Shown here: positions 37,405-45,012 of the stretch, piece after piece
Layout: each line of letters starts with the position of its first letter
Position numbering within the stretch: the first letter of the stretch is position 1
Notes under the pieces: generated by a model
Told to the model about the DNA's origin: nothing
Databases searched by the model: none
What the model saw: only the letters and a program-made list of their open reading frames with translations
Made by a program: the position numbers and the translations under genes
Source: Pseudomonas sp. TNT3
GTDB taxonomy: Bacteria > Pseudomonadota > Gammaproteobacteria > Pseudomonadales > Pseudomonadaceae
DNA length: 64,000 nucleotides
Direction: 5' to 3'
Assembly (NCBI RefSeq): GCF_010095445.2
Contig: NZ_WFGV02000001.1
Span: 237,984 to 301,983, forward strand

Positions 37405-38880
37405 TCAATCATCTGCCTGTTCATCACCGTCACGACGGCTCATGCCGTATTTGCGCATCTTCTCCACCAAGGTGGTGCGACGAATACGCAAGCGCTCGGC
37501 AGCACGCGCCACGATGCCATTGGCATCATCCAGCGCCTGCTGAATCAGCCCCTGCTCGAGACCGCCGAGGTAGTCTTTCAAGTCCAGGCCTTCCGGCGGC
37601 AACAAGGCATTTACCGAGAAGTCCGGGGTATGACCGTTGATGGCCACCCGCTCTTCCAGATCGCTGCGCAGGCTGTCGACCAATTGCTCGTCTTCGTCGT
37701 CGACATAGCGGAATTTCTTCGGCAACTCGACCACGCCGATCACCCCGTACGGATGCATGATCGCCATGCGCTCCACCAGGTTGGCGAGCTCGCGGACGTT
37801 GCCGGGCCAGCCGTGACGGCACAGCGACATGATGGCTGCGGAATTGAAACGGATCGAACCACGCTTCTCGTGCTCCATGCGCGAGATCAGCTCGTTCATC
37901 AGCAACGGGATGTCTTCGACACGCTCGCGCAACGGCGCCATTTCGATCGGGAACACATTCAGGCGGTAATACAGGTCTTCGCGAAAGGTGCCGATCTCGA
38001 TCATGCTTTCGAGATTCTTGTGGGTCGCGGCAATGATGCGCACATCCACGCTTTGAGTCTTGTTACTGCCCACGCGCTCGAAGGTACGTTCCTGCAACAC
38101 GCGCAGCAGCTTGACCTGCATCGGCAGCGGCATGTCGCCGATTTCGTCGAGGAACAGCGTGCCACCGTTGGCCAGCTCAAAGCGCCCGGCACGGCTGGTG
38201 ATCGCTCCAGTGAACGCGCCCTTCTCGTGGCCGAACAGTTCGCTTTCCAGCAACTCGGCCGGGATCGCCCCGCAATTGACCGGAACGAACGGAGCGTCAC
38301 GACGCTTGGAGTGATAGTGCAAGTTGCGTGCGACCACTTCCTTGCCGGTGCCGGACTCGCCCAGGATCAACACACTGGCGTCGGTATCGGCGACTTGCTG
38401 CATCATCTGACGGACGTGTTGAATCGCCCGGCTGGTGCCGACAAGACTGCGGAAAAGATTGGGTTCGCGATGACGACCGCGCTCGCGGGCCTGGTCGTAC
38501 ATCTCGCGATAGACCTGGGCACGGTGCAGGGAATCGAGCAATTTGCTGTAGCTGGGCGGCATTTCGAGGGTCGAAAGCACTCGGCGACGCTGGTCTTCAG
38601 GCAAGTCGACGGAAGAATTATCGCCCATCAACAAAACCGGAAGGAACTCATCCCAGGTTGAGAGTGTCTTTAACAAGCCCAAAAGTGCGCCAGGAGCATT
38701 GACCGTCCCGATGAGGACACAGATCACTTCACGACTAGACGACAAAGAGCCGACAGCCTGCTGCCAGTCATGGCTTCCGCAGGGTAAATTTTCTTCACCG
38801 AGAAAATTTAAAATCACCGCCAGGTCGCGGCGGCGGACGCTATCGTCATCAATTAGCAGAATTTTGGTTTCACGCCACAT
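37405..38880 (-). CDS. fleQ: FleQ, flagellar master regulator and c-di-GMP receptor
   Basis: A 491-residue sigma-54 activator. The N-terminal receiver-like domain lacks the usual phospho-aspartate ([13 protein letters not shown] at that position), as in other FleQ proteins. The c-di-GMP pocket residues known from P. aeruginosa are conserved: LFRSLVG (142-148, R144), R185 and N186. The AAA+ domain has GESGTGKE and GAFTGA, and the C-terminal Fis-type helix-turn-helix is intact. It switches on flagellar genes and represses biofilm genes until c-di-GMP binds. Confidence 0.97.
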   Translation of the reverse strand: MWRETKILLIDDDSVRRRDLAVILNFLGEENLPCGSHDWQQAVGSLSSSREVICVLIGTVNAPGALLGLLKTLSTWDEFLPVLLMGDNSSVDLPEDQRRRVLSTLEMPPSYSKLLDSLHRAQVYREMYDQARERGRHREPNLFRSLVGTSRAIQHVRQMMQQVADTDASVLILGESGTGKEVVARNLHYHSKRRDAPFVPVNCGAIPAELLESELFGHEKGAFTGAITSRAGRFELANGGTLFLDEIGDMPLPMQVKLLRVLQERTFERVGSNKTQSVDVRIIAATHKNLESMIEIGTFREDLYYRLNVFPIEMAPLRERVEDIPLLMNELISRMEHEKRGSIRFNSAAIMSLCRHGWPGNVRELANLVERMAIMHPYGVIGVVELPKKFRYVDDEDEQLVDSLRSDLEERVAINGHTPDFSVNALLPPEGLDLKDYLGGLEQGLIQQALDDANGIVARAAERLRIRRTTLVEKMRKYGMSRRDGDEQADD

Positions 38881-38930
38881 GCAATAGCAACTTCCCTAGT
38901 CAACTCGGTGCCCGAAATGAGTGGGCAAGC

Positions 38931-38966
38931 TAGACGCTTGCAGACCGTTAAGCCTGTAGACGCTTG
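38931..38966. repeat. 10-bp direct repeat in the fleQ leader
   Basis: TAGACGCTTG occurs at 38931-38940 and 38957-38966, 26 bp apart, between the fleQ ATG and the proposed promoter. It could be a regulator site. The binding protein is unknown. Confidence 0.4.
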
Positions 38967-38985
38967 GTATCGGTGAACAGCCACT

Positions 38986-39014
38986 AGTTAAGTCAAAAAA
39001 CCGTGCACAGTCAA
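38986..39014 (-). promoter_or_regulatory. Possible sigma-70 promoter of fleQ
   Basis: Minus strand TTGACT, 17 bp, TTAACT. The -35 is good and the -10 weak. It would give a leader of about 100 nt. fleQ is known to use sigma-70 in P. aeruginosa, and no GG-N10-GC site is evident here. Confidence 0.35.
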
Positions 39015-39052
39015 ATTTATGGCGCACATTGTCTGGATTAACCGGGAATTAA

Positions 39053-39349
39053 CTAACCAAACAGATGGTAAACCTTTGCAGCGCTCTTCGCTTGAGTGAT
39101 CTGCGACATCTCGTCGACTATCGCCTGACGCTCGCCCATCGTCGCCGTCAATAAATCTTTATAGACCGCCAGCAAACTCTCCAGATTGGTCCGCAGCGCT
39201 TCCTCGTCGATCGGCGCTTCACTCAGCACCTCATCGACGCATTCACGACACGCCACATCCAGTTCGCCGATCGCATCCCAGTTACGCTCGGCCAGCGCAT
39301 CGATGAGCGCTTCGCGGGTTTCTTCAATCCGTTGCAGTGCTTGACTCAT
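39053..39349 (-). CDS. FliT-like flagellar chaperone
   Basis: A 98-residue helical protein starting MSQALQRIEETREAL, in the place of the small gene that follows fliS in P. aeruginosa. FliT-type chaperones bind the cap protein FliD and export-gate proteins. Similarity is judged by size, helical character and position, not by a strong motif. It overlaps no gene; fliS ends 25 nt upstream. Confidence 0.7.
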   Translation of the reverse strand: MSQALQRIEETREALIDALAERNWDAIGELDVACRECVDEVLSEAPIDEEALRTNLESLLAVYKDLLTATMGERQAIVDEMSQITQAKSAAKVYHLFG

Positions 39350-39374
39350 GGCGTCGTTCCTCAGGCTTGTGGGC

Positions 39375-39764
39375 CTATTGGGTTGCGATGGCATCCCAGC
39401 CGCTTTTTACCGTAACCAACAGCTGCATGACTTCATCGATGATCTGCGTGTCGTTGCTGACATTCGCCTGCACCAGTCGCGCATTCATGTATTCGTACAG
39501 ACTGTCGAGCTGTTCGATCGTGGCCGGGTCTTCCGCCTTTTCCGCGTCGAGGCCCTGACGCAGACCGGTGATGATGTCGATCGCCTTGGTAATCAGCAGG
39601 CATTTCTGCGCAATATCACCGCGGGCCAATGCGCCCTTGGCCTGAGCCAGACGATCCAGGCCGCCTTCAAGCAACAGTTGAATCAACCGATGCGGGCTGG
39701 CCTCGGAGATCTGGGCGTGGGAATTGACCTTCTGGTATTGGCGAAGGGCTCTCATAGGGTTCAT
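39375..39764 (-). CDS. fliS: FliS, flagellin export chaperone
   Basis: A 129-residue helical chaperone that binds the flagellin C-terminus before export. The typical segments SPHRLIQLLLEGGLDRLAQA and SLYEYMNARLVQAN are present. It lies between fliD and a fliT-like gene. Confidence 0.95.
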   Translation of the reverse strand: MNPMRALRQYQKVNSHAQISEASPHRLIQLLLEGGLDRLAQAKGALARGDIAQKCLLITKAIDIITGLRQGLDAEKAEDPATIEQLDSLYEYMNARLVQANVSNDTQIIDEVMQLLVTVKSGWDAIATQ

Positions 39765-39904
39765 GTTGCTACCTCGTTACAGGCCACAGGCAAAAAAGTT
39801 TCTCTAACCATTTTGTCGACTGTGTCGCATAAAACTTTAATCCAAAGCCAAAAAATCCGGACCACTCACACGCTGTTTTGCAGGGCGGTTTAACGCCCCT
39901 GTTA

Positions 39905-41269
39905 TCAATCCGATTTCGGATTATTCAGCGAGTTAAGCGTGGTCATGATGCTTGAGCTGCTGGCGTTGATCTTGGCGATCAGACTGTCCATGGCGTTGTA
40001 CTTGGCCATCAGAGACGTCTGCAAACTGTCCGTACGACGATCAAGGTCTGCCTGCTGGGTGGTCAGGTCCGTCAATTTGGTATTGAGGTCCGTGACGCGC
40101 GAAGCCAGAAGACCGGTTGAACCGACATAGGTCTCGGTCGCCTTGTTCATGCGGGTGATCAAACCGTTATCACCGGTGAACAGTTTGGCGATATCCGCAG
40201 AGCCCTTGACCACAGCCTTAGCCCACGCCTTGTCTTCAAGCGTCAGCAAACCGGTTTTCTGGTCGGTGGTAATGCCCATCTGCGACAGACCGCTCATGGC
40301 ACTTACCCCTGAGCTGTTCACCAGCTCACTGCGCAGGCTGGCAACCAGCTGACGCATCGACGCATCACCGGTCAGTGCACCCGCTGTAGTGGTCGCAGAA
40401 TCGCCAGTGGCGGTGACCTTGGTCTGGGTATTGATGCTGGTCATCAATGCGTTGTAGGCAGAAACGAACGACTGCACCGATGTCTTCAGGGTCGTGGCGT
40501 TACTGTCGACACTGATCGTGACCGGCTTGTCCTTGTCACTGGCGACCAGTTCCAGACTTACACCACTGATGGCGGACGTCACCTTGTTGGAGGTGGACTC
40601 CATGGCGACGCCATCGATGGTGTACTTGGCGTTCTTGGCAGCCGCACCGGCGTCATAGCCCTTCGCCAGATCCGAATCACCACTCAAGGTGATGTCAGTA
40701 CCAGCGCCACTGTTGGTGGAGCCGATCACCAGGCGAGCACCATTGGCATCGCTCAAGACGTTCGCGCTGATACCTTGCGCCGAGAGCTGCGTGTTGATCG
40801 ACTCACGCACTTGACTCAGGCTGGCACCACCGGGAATTGACACGTCGTAACTTTTGCCCGACTGGGTAATGGTCAGCGTCTGAGCCTCACTCCCCGGGTT
40901 GGCAGCGCCCGTCGCCCCACCAGCAAATACCTTGCTGGTGATTTTCGACGAGGTCGCAAGGTCCTGCACCACAACCACATACTTGCCGCTGGAAGCGCCG
41001 TCGCCAAGGGTGACCTTGACGTTTTTTTCTTCGGACGTGGAAGCAGCAAGACCATTGAAGGCGGACAGATTGTTCAGCTTCGCGAGTGCAGCGCGGTAGG
41101 TATCCAGCGCGCCCTTGACGGTGCCGACAGCCGACAATTGAATGGTCGTGTCTTTCTGCTGGTTGGTGATCTGCGTCTGCTTGGGTGCTTTTTCAGCAGC
41201 GACCAAGGCTTTCACAATACCCTGAGTGTCGTAGGTCGACCCTACGCCGCTAATCGTTGAACTCGCCAT
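39905..41269 (-). CDS. fliD: FliD, filament cap protein
   Basis: A 454-residue hook-associated protein 2. Helical N- and C-termini (VGSTYDTQGIVKALVAAEKAP; a long C-terminal coiled-coil) flank domains built from Ser/Thr/Ala-rich beta segments. It caps the filament and folds flagellin; in P. aeruginosa it also binds mucin. A 6-bp hairpin (39882-39887/39894-39899) lies just past its stop, without a T-run. Confidence 0.95.
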   Translation of the reverse strand: MASSTISGVGSTYDTQGIVKALVAAEKAPKQTQITNQQKDTTIQLSAVGTVKGALDTYRAALAKLNNLSAFNGLAASTSEEKNVKVTLGDGASSGKYVVVVQDLATSSKITSKVFAGGATGAANPGSEAQTLTITQSGKSYDVSIPGGASLSQVRESINTQLSAQGISANVLSDANGARLVIGSTNSGAGTDITLSGDSDLAKGYDAGAAAKNAKYTIDGVAMESTSNKVTSAISGVSLELVASDKDKPVTISVDSNATTLKTSVQSFVSAYNALMTSINTQTKVTATGDSATTTAGALTGDASMRQLVASLRSELVNSSGVSAMSGLSQMGITTDQKTGLLTLEDKAWAKAVVKGSADIAKLFTGDNGLITRMNKATETYVGSTGLLASRVTDLNTKLTDLTTQQADLDRRTDSLQTSLMAKYNAMDSLIAKINASSSSIMTTLNSLNNPKSD

Positions 41270-41332
41270 CTGTAATCTCCTTGTCCTGTGGCTGCCGCTT
41301 TATTGGCGCAGATCGCCGTAGCTGCAGTCAGA

Positions 41333-41348
41333 AACACATTTCATGCCA
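41333..41348 (-). promoter_or_regulatory. Weak sigma-54-like site upstream of fliD
   Basis: Minus strand TGGCATGAAATGTGTT has a strong -24 element but GT instead of GC at -12. The distance to the fliD ATG (about 53 nt to the predicted start) fits the other sites. It lies just beyond the flaG stop. Confidence 0.3.
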
Positions 41349-41350
41349 GC

Positions 41351-41695
41351 TCAGGCTTTCGTATCAAACAGCAGGCTGCTGGCATCACTCAAATTCTGGG
41401 CAAGCTTCAAAGCAGTTTCCGATGGAATCTGCCGAATGACTTCGCCACTTTCCGTAGCGACCACCTTGACCACCACCCTGCCGGTGGAGTCATCAATGGA
41501 AAAATCCAGGTTTCGCTGAGTCGATTGCACGAACTCGCGAATGTCGGTCACGGCCTTTTCCAGCGCCACTCGCTTGGTGTCTTCAGTGGCGGCGGGCTCT
41601 TGCTCGACCACTGGCGGCGCCAGAGTGACAGAGGCGGTAGCCGTTTGTGTCGCGGCAGCCGGGTAATGCGCGTTCAGCTTAATGCTCATATCCAT
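41351..41695 (-). CDS. flaG: FlaG family protein
   Basis: A 114-residue protein with a variable Ala/Thr-rich N-terminus and the conserved FlaG domain (about 45-110; LDFSIDDSTGRVVVKVVATESGEVIRQIP). FlaG influences filament length in several bacteria. It lies between fliC and fliD. The fliC terminator sits directly before it, so expression may depend on read-through or on an undetected promoter. Confidence 0.93.
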   Translation of the reverse strand: MDMSIKLNAHYPAAATQTATASVTLAPPVVEQEPAATEDTKRVALEKAVTDIREFVQSTQRNLDFSIDDSTGRVVVKVVATESGEVIRQIPSETALKLAQNLSDASSLLFDTKA

Positions 41696-41712
41696 GTCAT
41701 CACCTCAAAACC

Positions 41713-41746
41713 GAAAAAACGGAAGGGCACGTTTGCGCCCTTCCGT
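41713..41746 (-). terminator. Rho-independent terminator after fliC
   Basis: On the minus strand the stem CGGAAGGGC/GCCCTTCCG (8-nt loop) is followed by TTTTTT. It begins 20 nt after the fliC stop and limits read-through into flaG. Confidence 0.88.
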
Positions 41747-41765
41747 TAGTTAACCGCTACCGATA

Positions 41766-43505
41766 TTACTGAAGCAGCTTCAGTACAGCGGATGGCAGCT
41801 GGTTAGCCTGGGACAGGATCGCAGTGGAAGCCTGTTGCAGGGTTTGTTGCTTGGTCAGCTCGGCGGCTTCGGAAGCGAAGTCGGCGTCCTGTACGCGGCT
41901 ACGGGCTGCGGTGGAGTTTTCCGAGATGCTTTGCAGGTTGGCCACGGTGCTGGTGAAACGGTTTTGAACAGCACCCAGCTGCGAACGTTGGGTGTCGATC
42001 TGCTGGATCGCGCCGTCCAGAGCCTGGATGGTTTGCTGAGCGCTGGCAGAAGTCAGAACGCTCAGGTCGGCAACGGTGGTGTCCATTTTAACAGCGACAG
42101 TTTTATCAACTGCTGCGTCTGTCAGGCCCAAGCTTGTGAGGCCATTACCAGTACTACCGTCAGCAACGGTGATGTCTTTGGTAGAGAACAGGCTCAGAGT
42201 ATTGTCTTTGCTAATGCTTGCAGTCACACCGGTGCTGGCGCTGTTGATGGACGACACGATGTCGGCCATTGTGGAGCCTGCGGTGAACTTCACTTCAGTA
42301 CCATTCAGGCTTACCGAAGTGGCGGAGCCGAGTTTGGCTTCAGTGCTGCCAGCAGTCAGACCTAGCTTAGCCAGAGCGCCTGCACCGCCGTCAGCAGTAG
42401 CACCGTTAGCGAGTTTGATTGCTTTGCCATCAGCAGAGGTCAGCTGCAAGCGGCCTTCGGACGAAACTGCAGCAGTTACACCAGTTTTGTCAGTAGCGCT
42501 TTGAGTATTGATAGCCAATGCAATGGCTGCCATGTCGTCATCTTTTTTCAGCTTGACGTCTTTGCCGTTGATGTTGATCGCAGTGTCTGCTGCCAGTTTG
42601 CCTGGAACAGCAGGAACAGCTGCAGCGCCGCCAGTTTGGGTGGCAGCAGCCAGGTCGACGGCAATAGCATCAGTACCGGTTACAGCAATAGTGGCGGCCG
42701 AGGTCAAGGAAATCTTATCGGTGCCCGATTTGCTCGCAGTTACACCTGGTACTGCAGCATCGTTAATAGCCTTGATCGCAGCATCAATGTCAGAGCCGTC
42801 AAGAATCGTTACCGCTGTAGCACCGATTGTGACTGTTTGGTCAGCGCCCGTAGGAGGTACATAGGTAGTACCAGTTCTAACAAACGGCGTGGCTGGAACA
42901 GCCGCAGTGCCACCCGGAAGAGTTACTGGGCTACCAGTTACGGAAGCCGACAGAGTAGTAGTCGCGCCAGCAACAGTAGCTTCGCTGTAAGTACCTTTCA
43001 AACCAGTAGCGCTGATGTCGCTCATGCCGAACGAGATGGTCTGGTTAGCATCGGAACCGATCTGGAAGCCAACGTTCTGGAAGGTACCGTCGAGCAGGTT
43101 ACGACCACCGAAAGTAGTGGTAGCAGCGATACGAGTCAGCTCGCCCACTTTAGCGGTGAATTCCTGTTGCAGGGAATCACGGTCAGCCTGGGATTTGTCA
43201 CCGTTCGCGGAGTTCAGAGCCAACTCACGCAGACGTTGCAGAATGTTGGTCGATTCTTGCATCGCGCCTTCAGCGGTCTGGGCAATGGAAGTACCGTTGT
43301 TGGCGTTGTTGATCGCAACGGTCATGCCTTTAACCTGAGAGGTCAGACGGTTGGCGATCTGCATGCCGGCAGCATCGTCTTTAGCGCTGTTGATTTTCAG
43401 GCCGGAAGACAGACGGGTCATCGAGGTGCCCAGGGCATCGCCGGCTTTGTTCAGGTTCCGCTGAACGGTCAACGATGTAATGTTGGTGTTTACTGATAAA
43501 GCCAT
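41766..43505 (-). CDS. fliC: Flagellin FliC with repeated central domain
   Basis: A 579-residue filament subunit. The conserved D0/D1 ends are intact: ALSVNTNITSL at the N-terminus, the flg22-type epitope at residues 30-51 (RLSSGLKINSAKDDAAG), the TLR5-type segment LQRLRELALNS (89-99), and the C-terminal LSQANQLPSAVLKLLQ. The central part holds three related 60-75-residue flagellin-IN-like repeats (about 224-283, 308-383, 397-462). It is transcribed from a FliA promoter and followed by a strong terminator. Confidence 0.97.
   Translation of the reverse strand: MALSVNTNITSLTVQRNLNKAGDALGTSMTRLSSGLKINSAKDDAAGMQIANRLTSQVKGMTVAINNANNGTSIAQTAEGAMQESTNILQRLRELALNSANGDKSQADRDSLQQEFTAKVGELTRIAATTTFGGRNLLDGTFQNVGFQIGSDANQTISFGMSDISATGLKGTYSEATVAGATTTLSASVTGSPVTLPGGTAAVPATPFVRTGTTYVPPTGADQTVTIGATAVTILDGSDIDAAIKAINDAAVPGVTASKSGTDKISLTSAATIAVTGTDAIAVDLAAATQTGGAAAVPAVPGKLAADTAININGKDVKLKKDDDMAAIALAINTQSATDKTGVTAAVSSEGRLQLTSADGKAIKLANGATADGGAGALAKLGLTAGSTEAKLGSATSVSLNGTEVKFTAGSTMADIVSSINSASTGVTASISKDNTLSLFSTKDITVADGSTGNGLTSLGLTDAAVDKTVAVKMDTTVADLSVLTSASAQQTIQALDGAIQQIDTQRSQLGAVQNRFTSTVANLQSISENSTAARSRVQDADFASEAAELTKQQTLQQASTAILSQANQLPSAVLKLLQ
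42120..42836 (-). repeat. Three tandem flagellin-IN-like repeats in fliC
   Basis: They encode FliC residues about 224-462. Each unit runs: short NG-containing beta turn, acidic DxAAIxxAIN helix, GVTA strand, then LxLTS/LSLFS and a final GLT. Examples are NGKDVKLKKDDDMAAIALAIN and NGTEVKFTAGSTMADIVSSIN. The repeats are diverged in DNA but clear in protein. Confidence 0.75.
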
Positions 43506-43585
43506 GACGAATTCCTCGTTGGTTGGATACTGCGGCTTCCGGCCCTGGCAACCGCCGGGTGTGGCCTAGAGAACCTTCGTAATAG

Positions 43586-43612
43586 TTATCGTCGTGAAAG
43601 CAGGTTGCTTGA
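43586..43612 (-). promoter_or_regulatory. FliA (sigma-28) promoter of fliC
   Basis: Minus strand TCAAG, 14 bp, GACGATAA closely matches the Pseudomonas sigma-28 consensus (TCAAG/TAAA, about 15 bp, GCCGATAA). The -10 end lies about 80 nt before the fliC ATG. Confidence 0.8.
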
Positions 43613-43686
43613 GCGTTTTTTTGATTATTTTTACTAGCACCGTGCCACTCCTTGAATTTCAAGGCCTTAGATCAGAGCCCCGGAAC

Positions 43687-43727
43687 GCAAAAACGCCCAT
43701 GACCTCGCGGTCATGGGCGTTTTTTTG
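43687..43727 (-). terminator. Terminator after the ketoacyl synthase gene
   Basis: A perfect stem, AACGCCCATGACC/GGTCATGGGCGTT with a short loop, has T-runs on both sides and so can act in either orientation. On the minus strand it ends the 43747-44673 transcript ahead of the fliC promoter. Confidence 0.88.
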
Positions 43728-43746
43728 GCGTTAATTAACTGGCGCG

Positions 43747-44673
43747 TCAGGGGCGGTGAATAATCGCCGATCCCCAGGACAGGCCTACGCCGAAACCACT
43801 GATTGCCACGCGCTTCCAGTTGGAGTCGAACATGTGCTTTTCCAGCAGCAGCGGAATGCTCGACGATACGGTGTTGCCGGTCTCGACCATGTCTTTGATG
43901 AACTTCTCCGGCTCGCCTTCGAAACGTCGCGCCACGGCGTCAACAATGGCCGCACTGCCCTGGTGAATGCAGAACGCGTCGACATCCTGAGACGTCAGGC
44001 CCGACTCGTTCAGCAACTCGTGCAAGTGCGCTGGCACTTTGAGCAAGGCAAAGTTGAAGACCTGACGGCCGTTCATATAGAACACGCCATCGGTGACCTT
44101 CAAGTGAGGTGCGCCGGAACCGTCGGTACCGAACTTGGCTTTGCCGAGCTGCCATGTAGCGTCTTCGCCCATCCATGTAGCTGTGGCCGCATCGCCGAAC
44201 AACATGGTGGTGTTGCGATCTTCCGGATCGACGATCTTCGAATACGGGTCAGCGGTGATCAGCAGGCCGTTCTTCAAGCCTGCGGCTTCCATGAAGCCCT
44301 TGATGGCGTAGATACCGTAGACATAGCCCGAGCAACCCAGGGAGATGTCGAACGCCGCAACATTGGTCGACAGCCCCAGTTTGTCCTGAACGATGGCCGA
44401 GGTGTGAGGCAAGCCCTCTTCGTCACCGTTTTGGGTAACGACAATCAGCACGTCGATGGATTGACGATCCAGCTGAGGATTGTTCGCAAACAAGGCATTG
44501 GCCGCTTCGACACAGAGGTCGGATGTTTCCTGAGCCGGATCCTTGCGTGGCAGGAACGCCGAACCGATTTTCCCGAGGATGAACTCTTCATCCTTCTCGA
44601 ACTTCGCGCCCTGAGCGTAATTATCCAGCCCACTTGCTGGCACGTAGCTAGCAATGCTTTTTATGCCAATCAT
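43747..44673 (-). CDS. Beta-ketoacyl-ACP synthase III-like protein in the flagellin locus
   Basis: A 308-residue thiolase-fold enzyme. The KAS III catalytic triad is intact: C114 (SLGCSGYVYG), H237 (CIHQGSA) and N267 (ETGNTVSSS). It is unlike housekeeping FabH in sequence and sits between fliC and flgL, where P. syringae carries a flagellin glycosylation island (two glycosyltransferases plus such a gene). A role in making an acyl group of a flagellin sugar is inferred. No glycosyltransferase gene is adjacent here. Confidence 0.85.
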   Translation of the reverse strand: MIGIKSIASYVPASGLDNYAQGAKFEKDEEFILGKIGSAFLPRKDPAQETSDLCVEAANALFANNPQLDRQSIDVLIVVTQNGDEEGLPHTSAIVQDKLGLSTNVAAFDISLGCSGYVYGIYAIKGFMEAAGLKNGLLITADPYSKIVDPEDRNTTMLFGDAATATWMGEDATWQLGKAKFGTDGSGAPHLKVTDGVFYMNGRQVFNFALLKVPAHLHELLNESGLTSQDVDAFCIHQGSAAIVDAVARRFEGEPEKFIKDMVETGNTVSSSIPLLLEKHMFDSNWKRVAISGFGVGLSWGSAIIHRP

Positions 44674-45012
44674 TGTGGCTTCCCAATACTAAATAGCTGG
44701 AGATCACCGCTCGCAAGACCGAGAGGTACTGACAATACTGGATTTCACCGAGCGAAAAAATACGGCGCAGGCGCTCCAGAAATCCTGAAAACACGCCCGA
44801 CAGGGGTCAGCCCCCTGCCCATCCTTTTTTACACAATACAGTGAAGATGCGCTTTATGACTCGCAGGTCACGCATTATGCGTGCCTTGTGCCAAACATCC
44901 AGCCACAAACAAGCGATCAGTCGCGTGCTGAATGACAAAAAGCACCGATTCAAGGGAAGAAAGGATAAAGAAGACGTAGCCGACATCCGGGATGCCGGCT
45001 ATCAATAGGAGA
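44674..45012. other. Intergenic region between flgL and the ketoacyl synthase gene
   Basis: A 339-bp stretch. Near flgL, an imperfect hairpin (AGCCGACATCC/GGATGCCGGCT, about 44979-45002) can end the flgL transcript. At about 44797-44813 a CAGGGG/CCCCTG hairpin is followed by a T-run on the plus strand. A plus-strand open frame of 53 codons lies at 44847-45008. I found no clear promoter for the ketoacyl synthase gene. Confidence 0.4.
44847..45008 (+). CDS. Possible small basic protein (doubtful)
   Basis: A 53-residue open frame, MRFMTRRSRIMRALC... ending DIRDAGYQ, very rich in Arg/Lys. It fills the gap between flgL and the ketoacyl synthase gene on the opposite strand. No ribosome binding site is visible and the frame overlaps the flgL terminator region, so it may be chance. 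Confidence 0.15.
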   Translation: MRFMTRRSRIMRALCQTSSHKQAISRVLNDKKHRFKGRKDKEDVADIRDAGYQ

